Notes: generated by a model from the letters alone, not told the origin. Counted from the stretch's first letter, positions 33,935-42,931 are shown. The stretch is DNA of 64,000 nt from Sphingobium sp. TKS (GCF_001563265.1 NZ_CP005086.1:124001-188000); one strand, 5' to 3'. Program-made: numbers and translations.

Positions 33935-34899
33935 TCCTCTCCCGCCGCCAAGGGCGCCGTGCTCATGCCTTCACCTTCTCCGTCCAGCGGCGCCGTCCGG
34001 TACATGTCCAGGATGAAGGCGTCGATTTCCCTGTCTGTCCTGCTGCGTGCCAACTCGCACATATATTTCGCATCTTCCCCCACAGGGTAGCGCGTTTCGG
34101 GCGTCTTCACCTTCAAGGCGTGAAGCACCACCGCAGCAAGAGCATCGGGAGAGGTAAATTTCTCGGCAGCCAGACCTTCGTCAGCCCTGTACTTCATCTG
34201 TCGGTAAAGCCGCCCGTAAAGGGCTGCCTCTTCCTCCGGCAGATGGGTTATCACCTGCGCGAGCGATGCCTGGCTGCGCCGCATCATCTGGGTATCAAGA
34301 GCGCCCGGCTGCATAAGCACGACATCGACGCCCCAGGCGCTCGCCTCCTGCCGCATGACATCGACCAACCCTTCGAGTGCAAACTTGGAAGCGACATAAC
34401 TCGCCATTACGGGTGTCGCGACGACACCCGACCAGGACCCCGTCAATATGATGCGACCCCGCGTCCGCCTGAGCGCGGGCAGGCATGCCTGATAGACAGC
34501 GAGATTGGAGAAACAGTTGATCTCCATCGTACGACGGAACACGTCCAAGGGGGTCATTTCGGCCGGAGCGAAGGGTGCCACGGCAGCGCAAATGACGACT
34601 GCGTTCAACGACCCGAGTTTGCTTATCAGACGCTCGACTTGCGCCCGGAGCTCCTCGGGATGGGAAAGGTCGGCATGTTCCAGCGCCGCGCAGTCTGGGA
34701 ATGCCTTGGAGAAGGGGAAGATCGCTTCGGGGCGCGAAACGGTTGCAGCCACCTGGTAGCCCGCCTCCAGTAGCGCTTTCGTGACCGACAGGCCCATCCC
34801 CCCGTTCCCACCGATCACGAGGGCGGCGGGCGCGGTCAAAGCTGCCTTCCCTGGCGCATCAGCCTCACAGCGATTCTCTAACGAGAGCAAGCGTACCAT
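33931..34899 (-). CDS. short-chain dehydrogenase, divergent
   Basis: A ~322-residue SDR with a weaker cofactor motif 'VIGGNGGMGLSVTKALLEAG', 'VICAAVAPFAP' in place of the NNAG segment, 'ITGSWSGVVA'-type Ser region ('LTGSWSGVVATPVM') and 'YVASK'. The C-terminal ~70 residues extend beyond the normal fold. The basic residues after strand 2 ('TVSRPE') suggest NADP(H). The likely start at 34899 overlaps the phosphotransferase gene by 35 bases; an internal start cannot be excluded. The divergence from the other eight SDRs suggests a different substrate. Confidence 0.78.
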   Translation of the reverse strand: MVRLLSLENRCEADAPGKAALTAPAALVIGGNGGMGLSVTKALLEAGYQVAATVSRPEAIFPFSKAFPDCAALEHADLSHPEELRAQVERLISKLGSLNAVVICAAVAPFAPAEMTPLDVFRRTMEINCFSNLAVYQACLPALRRTRGRIILTGSWSGVVATPVMASYVASKFALEGLVDVMRQEASAWGVDVVLMQPGALDTQMMRRSQASLAQVITHLPEEEAALYGRLYRQMKYRADEGLAAEKFTSPDALAAVVLHALKVKTPETRYPVGEDAKYMCELARSRTDREIDAFILDMYRTAPLDGEGEGMSTAPLAAGEE

Positions 34900-35980
34900 G
34901 GTCCTCGACCGCGGTGGAGACCCGGAGCAGCGCCACGGCCATTGTCTCCCAGCCATAGCTTTCCGGCGGACAAGTCAACCATCCGATATACAGCGTCCAG
35001 AGGGCCGCGCGCCTATGCTCGGTCCAGAGCACTTCGGGTGAGGGAGGTGTCCGCACGCCCAATTCGATCAGCTTGTCGCGGTAATATTCAAGCAAAGCCC
35101 GCTCATACGCGCGTCGCTCCGCAATCGATAACGCGGTGTTGATGATATAGGTGACGTCGTGAAGCGCGAAGCCCTTCACGCATAACTGCCAATCATGCAG
35201 ACCCACACTGCCGTCCGGCATGCGATAGGTGTTGCCGATATGAAGATCCCCATGGAGCAACGTCTGCGGCAAGGTTGCCTGATGCTGCTTGTTCGCGCAC
35301 ATGCCCGCGAACAGTTCGCGTTCGGTGGTACCCAGCCGCTCCAGCAATTCCCGCTTGAATTTGTGAAGCTCCAACTGACTGCGAATGCCTTCTTCAGGAA
35401 TGACGCTTCGCATATGGTCTTCCACGCCGCCGCGGAGATGGGTTTCGACCCAGGCCATATCTCCAACGAACCGGTCGCTTTCCCAAAAGGTCGCATGAAC
35501 CTTGGCGATGGCGTCGAGTATGCGCTTTACATTCTCGACGCCCACCGCATCGAGATTGCTCGGGAAGGTCGCCCCCCGTTGCGTGACGTCCTCCATGATT
35601 AGCAGGTAGCGCTTCGTCGCCCGATCGAAGTAGCCACCAAGCGAGCCCGGGGCCTCGATGGCAAGGGACGGCCTTATGCGGTTATAGAAATTTACCTCAT
35701 TCGCGAATAATCCGTCGAGCTGACAGTACCACGCATCCGTGCCCTTTTTGCGCGGATCGAAGGATAACTTAAGGATGACGTCACGGGGCAGGTCAGCCGG
35801 AGAACCATCCGAATAATCAAGTGTTGCCGTAGCCCGCGCCGATGTCGAAACATCTCCGTCGCCATATTCGTGCGACTTGACGATCGACACGCCACCGACA
35901 GTGGCGCCGGGAACCACTTGACTGACAATATCGCTGAGAAGACCCGGAGTCAGTTCATAGGGAGAGGGAGGTATTTGCAT
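34865..35980 (-). CDS. aminoglycoside/choline-kinase-fold phosphotransferase
   Basis: A 371-residue kinase-like protein. The Brenner motif is 'TLLHGDLHIGNTYRMPDG' (catalytic Asp and metal Asn) and the metal-binding Asp follows in 'VGLHDWQLCVKG'. 'YLLIMEDVTQRGATFPSNL' is the hinge segment. Similar proteins accompany steroid and cholesterol catabolic genes and are annotated as phosphotransferases of unknown substrate; antibiotic resistance is unlikely in this setting. ATG 35980 has AAGGAG eight bases upstream; the longer frame to 36097 is not needed. A phosphorylated alcohol intermediate would be unusual in such a pathway. Confidence 0.83.
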   Translation of the reverse strand: MQIPPSPYELTPGLLSDIVSQVVPGATVGGVSIVKSHEYGDGDVSTSARATATLDYSDGSPADLPRDVILKLSFDPRKKGTDAWYCQLDGLFANEVNFYNRIRPSLAIEAPGSLGGYFDRATKRYLLIMEDVTQRGATFPSNLDAVGVENVKRILDAIAKVHATFWESDRFVGDMAWVETHLRGGVEDHMRSVIPEEGIRSQLELHKFKRELLERLGTTERELFAGMCANKQHQATLPQTLLHGDLHIGNTYRMPDGSVGLHDWQLCVKGFALHDVTYIINTALSIAERRAYERALLEYYRDKLIELGVRTPPSPEVLWTEHRRAALWTLYIGWLTCPPESYGWETMAVALLRVSTAVEDHGTLALVRESL

Positions 35981-35996
35981 CAGAAGACTCCTTGGA

Positions 35997-36434
35997 TTAT
36001 TCGAACAGCGCTGCCAGTATGTCGAGACTCCCCGAGAGCAGTTGAAGCCGGCTTTGTTCGAAATCTCGCGCCTCGGCTTCCGACAGAGGCGTGTCATAGG
36101 TCAGGCGGCGCTCGACGAGGGTCGGACCTTCGCCACTGACGGGGTAGAGCTGCATCGCGCCATAGACATTATAGACCGGCAGGGGCAATTCGCCGATAAC
36201 GTCATATTCCTGGACCCAAACCCGATCATCCATGCCCGTGAGTACTTCATCGAAATAGCTCCCGTCGGAATAGGTTACTCTCCGCCTCACGCCGATCGTG
36301 AGCCCGTCACCGCCCTCCAGTGTTATTTTTGGATGATGCTCAATCCATTGTGAATGCGAACCGAAGTCGCGGATCGCCGCCCAGATCTGGGCGACGGGTG
36401 CATTGATTATCCTACGCGCGCGCACCGTGGGCAT
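35997..36434 (-). CDS. SRPBCC (START/polyketide-cyclase-fold) protein
   Basis: A 145-residue helix-grip protein. 'VRARRIINAPVAQIWAAIRD' followed by 'FGSHSQWIEHHP' is the typical start of polyketide cyclase/START-like proteins. The beta-strands 'GVRRRVTYSDGSYFDEVLTG' and the C-terminal helix 'EARDFEQSRLQLLSGSLDIL' complete the fold. It likely binds a hydrophobic ligand in a central cavity, either as a carrier or as an enzyme. ATG start with GAGGAA upstream. Operon member. Confidence 0.83.
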   Translation of the reverse strand: MPTVRARRIINAPVAQIWAAIRDFGSHSQWIEHHPKITLEGGDGLTIGVRRRVTYSDGSYFDEVLTGMDDRVWVQEYDVIGELPLPVYNVYGAMQLYPVSGEGPTLVERRLTYDTPLSEAEARDFEQSRLQLLSGSLDILAALFE

Positions 36435-36459
36435 TAGAACTGTTCCTCATTTATGTACG

Positions 36460-37221
36460 TTATTGAGCCGTCATTCCGCCGTCGACGGGTATCGCAGCTC
36501 CAGTAATGAAGGACGCGTCGTCGCTGGCGAGAAATGCTACCACAGCAGCGATTTCGCTGGGTTCGGCAAAGCGTTTTAAGGCGTGCTTATCTGCCCAGGC
36601 TTCCACCATCCCTTCCTCCATGAACGAAAGGGCCAGGGAAGTCAGAACACCGCCCGGACATAGCGCGTTGACGCGAATGTTATGGCGGCCATATTCCAAT
36701 GCCGCAGACCGAGTCATGCCGACTACCGCGGCTTTGGAGGCCGCATAGATGGACAAGGTTTCAAAGCCGATGAGAGCGGCAACTGACGCGATGTTGACGA
36801 TGGCCCCGCCTCCCCCCGCGACCATTGAAGGCAGGACATGCCGCATAGCCAACCAGCAAGCCCGCAAATTAACATCGATCACCCGAGCGAAATCTCGTTC
36901 CTCGCCGTCAGCCAGCAAGGCGGGCACACCGTCGATTCCCGCATTATTCACTAAGATGTCGATCCGGCCCCAACGCTGCTCGATGTCGCACAGGGCAGCC
37001 CTCAGCACGGACGAATCGGCAACGTCGCCGATACTCCCACATGCCTGATTGCCGATTGCCTCCGCCACGGCTTTCACCCTCTCGTCCAGATCGATGCACA
37101 TAACCTGTGCACCTTCTTCCGCGAGACGGCGCGCTGTTGCCTCTCCGATTCCTTGCGCCGCGCCCGTCACCACGGCGACCCTCCCCTTCAGACGCGGCGC
37201 CCTAGAAGTCGTAGCGGTCAT
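36460..37221 (-). CDS. short-chain dehydrogenase/reductase
   Basis: A 253-residue SDR with TGAAQGIG at residue 19, 'CIDLDERV' (NAD-type), 'DILVNNAGIDGVPAL', 'IVNIASVAALIGFETLSI' and 'YAASK', ending 'FITGAAIPVDGGMTAQ'. Its ATG overlaps the stop of the next SDR gene upstream (ATGA), so the two are co-translated. Paired SDRs of this kind often act on opposite stereoisomers or successive hydroxyl groups. Confidence 0.88.
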   Translation of the reverse strand: MTATTSRAPRLKGRVAVVTGAAQGIGEATARRLAEEGAQVMCIDLDERVKAVAEAIGNQACGSIGDVADSSVLRAALCDIEQRWGRIDILVNNAGIDGVPALLADGEERDFARVIDVNLRACWLAMRHVLPSMVAGGGGAIVNIASVAALIGFETLSIYAASKAAVVGMTRSAALEYGRHNIRVNALCPGGVLTSLALSFMEEGMVEAWADKHALKRFAEPSEIAAVVAFLASDDASFITGAAIPVDGGMTAQ

Positions 37222-37976
37222 CGCAACGTCCAGCCGCCATCGGCGGCAAAGCTCCCGCCGGTGAGGAAACTGGCCGAATTCGACGCCAGAAAGACGATAA
37301 CGTTTGCGATCTCCTCCGGCGTCCCGGGGCGTGGTATCGGCAGCCCCGAAGCAAATTGCAGGATTGGAGCGAAAGCCTCCTCCCCCCCATCGGGTCGCAC
37401 CATCGGCGTGTCGACCAATCCGGGGTGAACGGAATTCACTCGTATTTTATCCTTAGCGAGATCGAGCGCGGCCACCTTCGTCATACCCGTCACGGCAAAC
37501 TTGCTCGCTGTATAGGCAATAGCCCCCCATTCGGCTTTCAAGCCCGCGACGGACGAGACGTTCACAATTGCACCTCTGCCAAAGCGAATCATGGAAGGCA
37601 CAACCGCCTTCATGCCGAGAAAGCAGGAGACCTGATTGACATCGATCGTACGCCGGTAATCCACCTCGCTCACTTCGTGCAGAGGCGCCGGAGGCAGAGC
37701 TATCCCGGCGTTGTTCACGAGGATGGAAATCGGACCGAACGCATCTTCCGCTATAGAAACAGCGGCGCTCCAGTCACAAGCGTTGCTGACATCATGAGCC
37801 GCAAACCGAGCGGCCTCGCCAATTTCTGCGGCGACGCACGCGCCTTCGGCCTGCTTCACGTCCGTCAGGACAACCTTGGCTCCAAGAGCCGCCAGCGATC
37901 TCGCCGCTGCGGCGCCGATCCCACCGGCCGCTCCGGTGACAATGGCAACCTCGCCCAGCAATGTTTCGGCGTTCAT
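37218..37976 (-). CDS. short-chain dehydrogenase/reductase
   Basis: A 252-residue SDR with TGAAGGIG near residue 14, 'LTDVKQAEG' (acidic strand-2 end, NAD-type), 'SILVNNAGIALPPAPL', 'IVNVSSVAGLKAEWGAI' and 'YTASK'; the end is 'FLTGGSFAADGGWTLR'. Start: ATG 37976, five bases after AAAGGAA. It lies 49 bp downstream of the TonB-dependent receptor gene and is the first enzyme gene of the operon. Confidence 0.88.
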   Translation of the reverse strand: MNAETLLGEVAIVTGAAGGIGAAAARSLAALGAKVVLTDVKQAEGACVAAEIGEAARFAAHDVSNACDWSAAVSIAEDAFGPISILVNNAGIALPPAPLHEVSEVDYRRTIDVNQVSCFLGMKAVVPSMIRFGRGAIVNVSSVAGLKAEWGAIAYTASKFAVTGMTKVAALDLAKDKIRVNSVHPGLVDTPMVRPDGGEEAFAPILQFASGLPIPRPGTPEEIANVIVFLASNSASFLTGGSFAADGGWTLR

Positions 37977-38025
37977 GCCATTTCCTTTGCCGGGGGCCAA
38001 TTCTGGATCCGCCCCCGGTTTGTCA

Positions 38026-40368
38026 TTAAAAACGATAGCTGAAGTTCGCGCCGAACGTGCGCGGCTCGCCGGTGAAGCGTACGGCGCCGTCGCCGGAAGA
38101 AGCCACCGAATTCCAATAATATTTGTTCGTCAGATTGCGGCCATAAATGCTGACCCGCCATCCATTGATGGACTCCACGCCCAACCTGGCATCCAGCAGA
38201 GTGTAGGACGGCATGGCGAAAGCGGGATTTTCCCCAAGATCAGCATAGGTCTTATCGCGATAGGTCACGGTCCCGCCAATAAAGGGTGTCAGGTTTCCCC
38301 CTGTATCAAACTTATATTCCGCATCGAGATTAGCTGACCAAGGTGGAGCATAGTTAAACTCCTTGCCCGAAAAATCGAGCGGCTGACCAGCGAAGTCAAA
38401 CCCAACGTAATTTTCCACCTTGGTTTTGATATAGGTGACCCCGCCGCTGAGACGTAGCCCCCCAAATTGCGCCGTAATTTCCAAATCCGCGCCATCGACG
38501 GTCGATTTGGGAATGTTCACCAGTGTAGCTGTAACGAGCGCACCCTGCAGGACTGGCAGAAATGAGAAGAACTGCTTGTTCACATAGTCATAGTGAAAAG
38601 CCGAGAGGTTCAGCTGGACGTGATTATCCAGCAGCGTCAGCTTCGCGCCAGCCTCATAGGAAGTCAGCTTTTCCTGCTTCACCGGCTGGATGACGGAATT
38701 GAACAGGTTCACGATGACAGGAAAGGTTCCTGCCTTGAAACCGCGGCTCACTGAACCGTAAAGCAGTACGTCGTCCGTTACTTTGTAATTGATGGCGCCC
38801 CGCCAGGCAACATTATGTTCCTTCTGCTGGCCGTCGGCAAAAATTGGCAAGAATGTGGGAGCCGTACCTCCATCATCGATCGTGATGCATCCGCCGGAAA
38901 CATAGGCAGCAGCCAGCGCCGGATTGATTGCTCCAACGATAGCCTGCGAGACACCTCGGATACCTGGCGTGCCGCCCCGATCGAACGTGCAGCCGCTGAT
39001 CGTCTGCTTCGTCTCGGTGTAGCGCGCACCGGCAGTAAGGGTCAGCCCGTCGATCACCTCGTAGTCCACGCTACCGAACACTGCCGCAGCGCGCTGGGTT
39101 AGATCATATATCCATTCGGCAGGAGAGTTGGGCGGAAACCCGGTATATCCGACATAGGAGTTGGCGACGCCTTCGGTGATGTCATCCTTGCCGTAGCTTG
39201 CACCCAACACGAAGTTGAGACCGATGTCCTTGTAGTTGCCTGCGATCCGGATTTCCTGATTGAAGGACTTGATGTCGGCCTTCGCAGTCGCGGGCTGCAT
39301 GGGAACGGCGGTGCCATCTTGGTCATGCGGCGAGCGAAAGCGCGTTTTAATGTAGTTCGTTATGGAGGTCAACGTCAGCTGATCGGTAACATCATAATCG
39401 GCGCGAAGGACACCCTGGTAAGTATAGTTGTCCGCTCGCGTGTCATAACCCGAGTCGAAATCGGCATCGCGGGCGTTCGTCGGCAAATTGTCCCGATACA
39501 GCAGGAACGGCTGTGCGGAAGGCGCAGCCGGATTCACAGGCTGGATGAGGAATGCCTGGGCTTGCTGCTGCTCGCTGCGGTCTTTAGCCGCATTCAGATT
39601 GACCGAAACTTTGAGCCTATCCGTGGGAGTCCAGTCGAGGAGCAACCGCCCTGCAATTTTGTTTTGATCGCCGTTCTTTTGATCATTTAGATAATAACCG
39701 CGCTGCCAACCACCGAACTGCGTGGTCTGAACGGCGAGGCGCGCTCTCAACGTGTCTGAAAGCGGACCACTGACAAAGCCTTCGGCATTGGTTTCATCCC
39801 AATGATTAACGTCAATCCGAAAGCCTGCAGAAAGCTCCGCTGTCGGCTTTGCCGCAATCACATTGATGGAGCCACCAGTCGCATTCTGGCCGAACAGGGT
39901 TCCTTGCGGCCCCTTGAGCACCTCGACCCGTTCGACGTCGAGGAACAAGGCTTGCCCCATAACAGGATAAGGAATCGCAGCTTCGTCGATGTATGAACTT
40001 ACAGTTGGAGGCGCTGATGCCTGAAAGGAGTTGAAGTTTACGCCGCGCAGCGAGAAGACCGGCGGACCGAACACGCTGGTAGAGGCCGTAAATCCAGGCA
40101 CAACCGCGCCGAGCCCCTCTGCATCGACGACCCCGGCGCTCTGAAGCTGCGTAGCGGAGGCGACCGAAACGGTGACGCCCACATCATTCAGCCGCTGCTC
40201 GCGCTTTTGCGCAGTAACGATGATTTCGCCAAGTCCGGTTTCTTGAGAGGCCGGCTGCGCAACTGGGGCGGGCGCGCCCGCAGATTGAGCGTTAGCCTGC
40301 CCACTAACCGCCATAGACCAGCAGCACAGGGCGGCGATTGCTGCAGATGTATAAAAATCCTGTTTCAT
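38026..40368 (-). CDS. TonB-dependent receptor
   Basis: A 780-residue outer-membrane receptor. Signal peptide: about residues 1-27, ending in 'SGQANA'. The TonB box region is 'LGEIIVTAQKREQRLNDVGV', and the plug domain has 'FSLRGVNFNSF', 'VEVLKGPQGTLFGQNATGGS' and 'INVIAAKPTAEL'. The barrel ends with 'WRVSIYGRNLTNKYYWNSVA' and a terminal 'FSYRF'. This 'QKREQ..DV' group is the expanded sphingomonad family thought to take up hydrophobic and plant-derived compounds. It heads the operon that runs to 25526, so it is the probable importer of the pathway substrate. GGAGGGG lies just before the ATG. Confidence 0.92.
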   Translation of the reverse strand: MKQDFYTSAAIAALCCWSMAVSGQANAQSAGAPAPVAQPASQETGLGEIIVTAQKREQRLNDVGVTVSVASATQLQSAGVVDAEGLGAVVPGFTASTSVFGPPVFSLRGVNFNSFQASAPPTVSSYIDEAAIPYPVMGQALFLDVERVEVLKGPQGTLFGQNATGGSINVIAAKPTAELSAGFRIDVNHWDETNAEGFVSGPLSDTLRARLAVQTTQFGGWQRGYYLNDQKNGDQNKIAGRLLLDWTPTDRLKVSVNLNAAKDRSEQQQAQAFLIQPVNPAAPSAQPFLLYRDNLPTNARDADFDSGYDTRADNYTYQGVLRADYDVTDQLTLTSITNYIKTRFRSPHDQDGTAVPMQPATAKADIKSFNQEIRIAGNYKDIGLNFVLGASYGKDDITEGVANSYVGYTGFPPNSPAEWIYDLTQRAAAVFGSVDYEVIDGLTLTAGARYTETKQTISGCTFDRGGTPGIRGVSQAIVGAINPALAAAYVSGGCITIDDGGTAPTFLPIFADGQQKEHNVAWRGAINYKVTDDVLLYGSVSRGFKAGTFPVIVNLFNSVIQPVKQEKLTSYEAGAKLTLLDNHVQLNLSAFHYDYVNKQFFSFLPVLQGALVTATLVNIPKSTVDGADLEITAQFGGLRLSGGVTYIKTKVENYVGFDFAGQPLDFSGKEFNYAPPWSANLDAEYKFDTGGNLTPFIGGTVTYRDKTYADLGENPAFAMPSYTLLDARLGVESINGWRVSIYGRNLTNKYYWNSVASSGDGAVRFTGEPRTFGANFSYRF

Positions 40369-41115
40369 TCATCCCCTCCTGGAATACCCCTATTTGGGGT
40401 CTGAAGAGCAGCTTATGCGGCTAGTCGATCACGCGATGTCACCTGACGGGGTGACTTTGTCCAGCCCCGCTCAAAAAGGCGGCTCTGAGATGCTGTTGGC
40501 CGCGGCGTTTGCTGCACGATACAATCCTGATTGCAGGATCGCATTTATCCTGCAATCAGGCGATGAACGAACCAGATTTCTAAACATCATGCGACATCCT
40601 CTCCTTCGTCGTTACCCAATGCAAGAAACGCTGCAGAGGATAGAAGGCGTAATGGGGTCGGCCCAGCGAATTCTCCATGGCTTCGCCCAGAGCAACGTCT
40701 TTACGCCGACCGGCGGCTCGGCCGTTTCCGATGCGTTGGCCGAAGCAATATCCCTGCCCGCCAGCAACTGGCTACGCCACGTCGTAATCTGGTTTGGTGC
40801 ATGACGCGGAACCAGCGATCGAGATTTTCGTGCGCGGAGCGAGTGATAGAGCGCTTGAGCGTTACCTGGCCAGCCAGACAGATGGCCGCCGTCGTTCTAC
40901 CAACGGGTCTTCGCGCTCCATAAGCGCCCGCGACACTTCGCCATGTTCAACAGATTATGCAGGCGCATCAACGCCTACCAAAAGATATCCGAATCTGCCG
41001 CGCGCTGGGAGGCTCCGCCGGACATGGCCTTGCAGCCCGAATGGCCACGAAAAGTCCGGCGCAAAACCGCCAATCTCAACAGCAAACAGAAGCCTGGCCC
41101 CTCGGCTCAGGCGGT
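40369..41115. other. scar region between catabolic island and permease remnant
   Basis: About 750 bp without a convincing complete gene. Two plus-strand frames have coding-like composition. One is 40394-40804; the other ends at 41134 and reads 'FYQRVFALHKRPRHFAMFNR', 'LCRRINAYQKISESAARWEA'. Neither has a good start or ribosome-binding site. A small palindrome ACCCC-TATTT-GGGGT (40385-40399) lies in the promoter region of the receptor gene. The region looks like debris left by rearrangement at the edge of the catabolic island. Confidence 0.5.
40394..40804 (+). pseudogene. possible gene remnant of unknown function
   Basis: A 136-residue frame with 'LSSPAQKGGSEMLLAAAFAA' and 'RYNPDCRIAFILQSGDERTR'. 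The first segment faintly resembles the Walker A region of phage terminase large subunits, but the Lys is displaced and the rest does not support it. The putative TTG start has no ribosome-binding site. I report it as an unassigned remnant. Confidence 0.25.
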
Positions 41116-41790
41116 TCAGACCCGACTATTCTGATCCGGTCCTCGTTGAAGCCCATGGCGGCGCTGGAATAGCATCTTCGCCGCCGATGCGATCAAAATC
41201 GCCGCCAGCATGGGCAGTAGCGCAGCTTCGGGCACGATGCCGAGCAGCCGACCACCAACGAAGCTGCCTACGATCGGGCCCAGCGCCATGATGATGACGA
41301 ACATGCGATGCCGTCCGATCACCGCGAAGCTGCTGTCGCGGCTGTAGCGCGCGAACCCCGCGATCATCGTGGGCAGGCTGATCGCGAGCGACAGGCTGCC
41401 AGCCAGCTTCACGTCGACACCGAACAGCAGGATCAGCGTCGGGATCAGCAACTCGCCGCCGGCAACCCCAAGCAGCGCTGCAACGATGCCGATCGCAAAA
41501 CCGCCAAGAATGCCGACAATGATCCGCATCATCCCGTCGGCGACCAGACTGTGGCCGCCGCTCAGGCCTTGACCGAACATAAGCACCATCGCGATCCTCA
41601 CCAGGAGGATGCCGATCAACCGGTGCAAGTTTTCCGGCCGCAGGCCGATTGCCCATCCGGCGCCGAACCAGGCTCCCGCAAGGCTTCCGGCAAGCAGGTT
41701 GAGAATGACCGGCCAGTGCGCGGCGATCTCGGCGAAGGGAACGGTGCCCATGCGGAACGGCAGCGCGGTCGCCACCACGATCAAACTCAT
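41116..41790 (-). pseudogene. TauE/SafE-family permease, 5'-truncated
   Basis: A 224-residue frame with about six hydrophobic segments. The second half carries the family repeat 'GIVAALLGVAGGELLIPTLI' and 'LAGSLSLAISLPTMIAGFAR', followed by 'IMALGPIVGSFVGGRLLGIV'. The first copy of the glycine-rich repeat expected at the N-terminus is missing. The same frame stays open upstream of the ATG ('RILNKAMSLIVV'), so the true gene began farther out and was cut near 41800-41880, next to the serine recombinase gene. Intact relatives export sulfite or organosulfonates. Confidence 0.7.
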
Positions 41791-41895
41791 GGCCTTGTTG
41801 AGGATCCGGCAGTGAAGGTCGTGACGGGATTGCGGACCGTCAGCACGTCAGTTTGCGTCATTGATCCGTCCTGCCAGTTTGAGAAGGTCGCCACG

Positions 41896-42783
41896 TCATT
41901 CGAGAAGTCCAAGAGCGCGCGCCCGCTCCTTCTCGCGGCGCACGCCTTCGGGTGCCCATGACAGACCACCGCGGGCCGTGGGTTCCCGTAGATCGCGCGA
42001 AAGCCATGTCGCGAGTTCCCGCAACGTCGCATCGGGATGCGTGCGAACCCTGTCCGCGAGTAACCGCGCGACGCGGGTATCGGGCGGCAAGCGCCCTGCT
42101 TTGTCGAGAATGGAAGGGTTTGCATGGCCAGCGCGCACCAAAGTGCGGCAGGCCTTGACCAGCGTCCGTTCCGAGAAGGAGCGGACTGGTGGCGAGATTG
42201 CCTGCAACTGCCTTACCACCAGCTTCCACGGCAGATGCGGGCGCAGACGCTCGACCGTCGGCAACCATCGATGCCGCCCATCGAGCAAATCATTGAGATA
42301 GCGCTCCCGATGACCATAGCGGATATCAGCGATGGCGCGCGTGTCGCGCGCGCGCATCTTGGGGTTGTCGGGTTTGGCGCCCCGCGCGACCGCGGCCTTC
42401 AGCCCCGCCCGTGTTCGCTCCCGGATGAGCGCCCTTTCGAACTCCGCAAACGCGCCCAGCATCTGGGTCATCAACATGCCTTGCGCGCTGCCGGTGTCGA
42501 TCGGGTCATTGATGGACCGGAAATGGGCGCCCTTCTTCCTCAGCATCTCCACGACCTCCAGCAAATGCGACAGCGAGCGCGCGAGGCGGTCGATGCGGAC
42601 CACCAGCAGCGTGTCGCCCTCCCCTGCCCTTCCGATGGCGCGTGCCAGCTGCGGACGCTCGCGGCTCGCGCCGCTGGCCTTGTCTTCAAAGATGATGGCG
42701 CACCCCGCCGCCCGCAGCGCATCGAGTTGCGCAGCGGTATCCTGCTCGTCCGTCGAAACCCGCGCATAGCCCAAGATAGCCAA
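41896..42783 (-). CDS. serine recombinase (resolvase/invertase family)
   Basis: A 295-residue site-specific recombinase. The catalytic Ser is Ser10 in 'GYARVSTDEQD'; 'LVVRIDRLARSLSHLLEVVE' holds the conserved Arg residues of the active site, and 'MLMTQMLGAFAEFERALIRE' starts the long dimer helix. Unlike a standard ~185-residue resolvase, it has a ~150-residue C-terminal extension with two possible helix-turn-helix stretches ('SFSERTLVKACRTLVRAGHA', 'PDATLRELATWLSRDLREP'). No Tn3-type transposase gene adjoins it. It may be the recombinase of a small mobile unit that truncated the permease gene downstream. Confidence 0.85.
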   Translation of the reverse strand: MAILGYARVSTDEQDTAAQLDALRAAGCAIIFEDKASGASRERPQLARAIGRAGEGDTLLVVRIDRLARSLSHLLEVVEMLRKKGAHFRSINDPIDTGSAQGMLMTQMLGAFAEFERALIRERTRAGLKAAVARGAKPDNPKMRARDTRAIADIRYGHRERYLNDLLDGRHRWLPTVERLRPHLPWKLVVRQLQAISPPVRSFSERTLVKACRTLVRAGHANPSILDKAGRLPPDTRVARLLADRVRTHPDATLRELATWLSRDLREPTARGGLSWAPEGVRREKERARALGLLE

Positions 42784-42830
42784 TTCGATTTCGCCCGATC
42801 TGCCGTTTGGCCCGTTTTGTCACAAATAGG

Positions 42831-42864
42831 GTAACGGGGGCAACCGGTCGGTTGCTCCCGTTAC
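42831..42864. repeat. near-perfect palindrome upstream of the serine recombinase
   Basis: GTAACGGGGGCAACC (42831-42845) and GGTTGCTCCCGTTAC (42850-42864) pair over 15 bp with one mismatch and a 4-base centre. It lies ~50 bp upstream of the recombinase start and may be its recombination site or operator, or a terminator for the nuclease gene that ends at 42932. Immediately beyond it (42890-42915) the minus strand contains 'GGTTCGATTCC', a T-arm-like sequence. Confidence 0.6.
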
Positions 42865-42931
42865 GCAGGTTCTATTCGGGAATGCTCGAGGGAATCGAAC
42901 CGCTGACAGTGCGCCCGCACGTCGCTCCCGA

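Noticed and set aside
34865..35980. antibiotic-resistance aminoglycoside phosphotransferase
   Set aside because: It has the kinase fold but sits inside a catabolic operon and resembles catabolism-associated homologues rather than known resistance enzymes.
42885..42920. functional tRNA gene
   Set aside because: Only a T-arm-like segment with two mispairs is present; there is no anticodon arm or acceptor pairing upstream.
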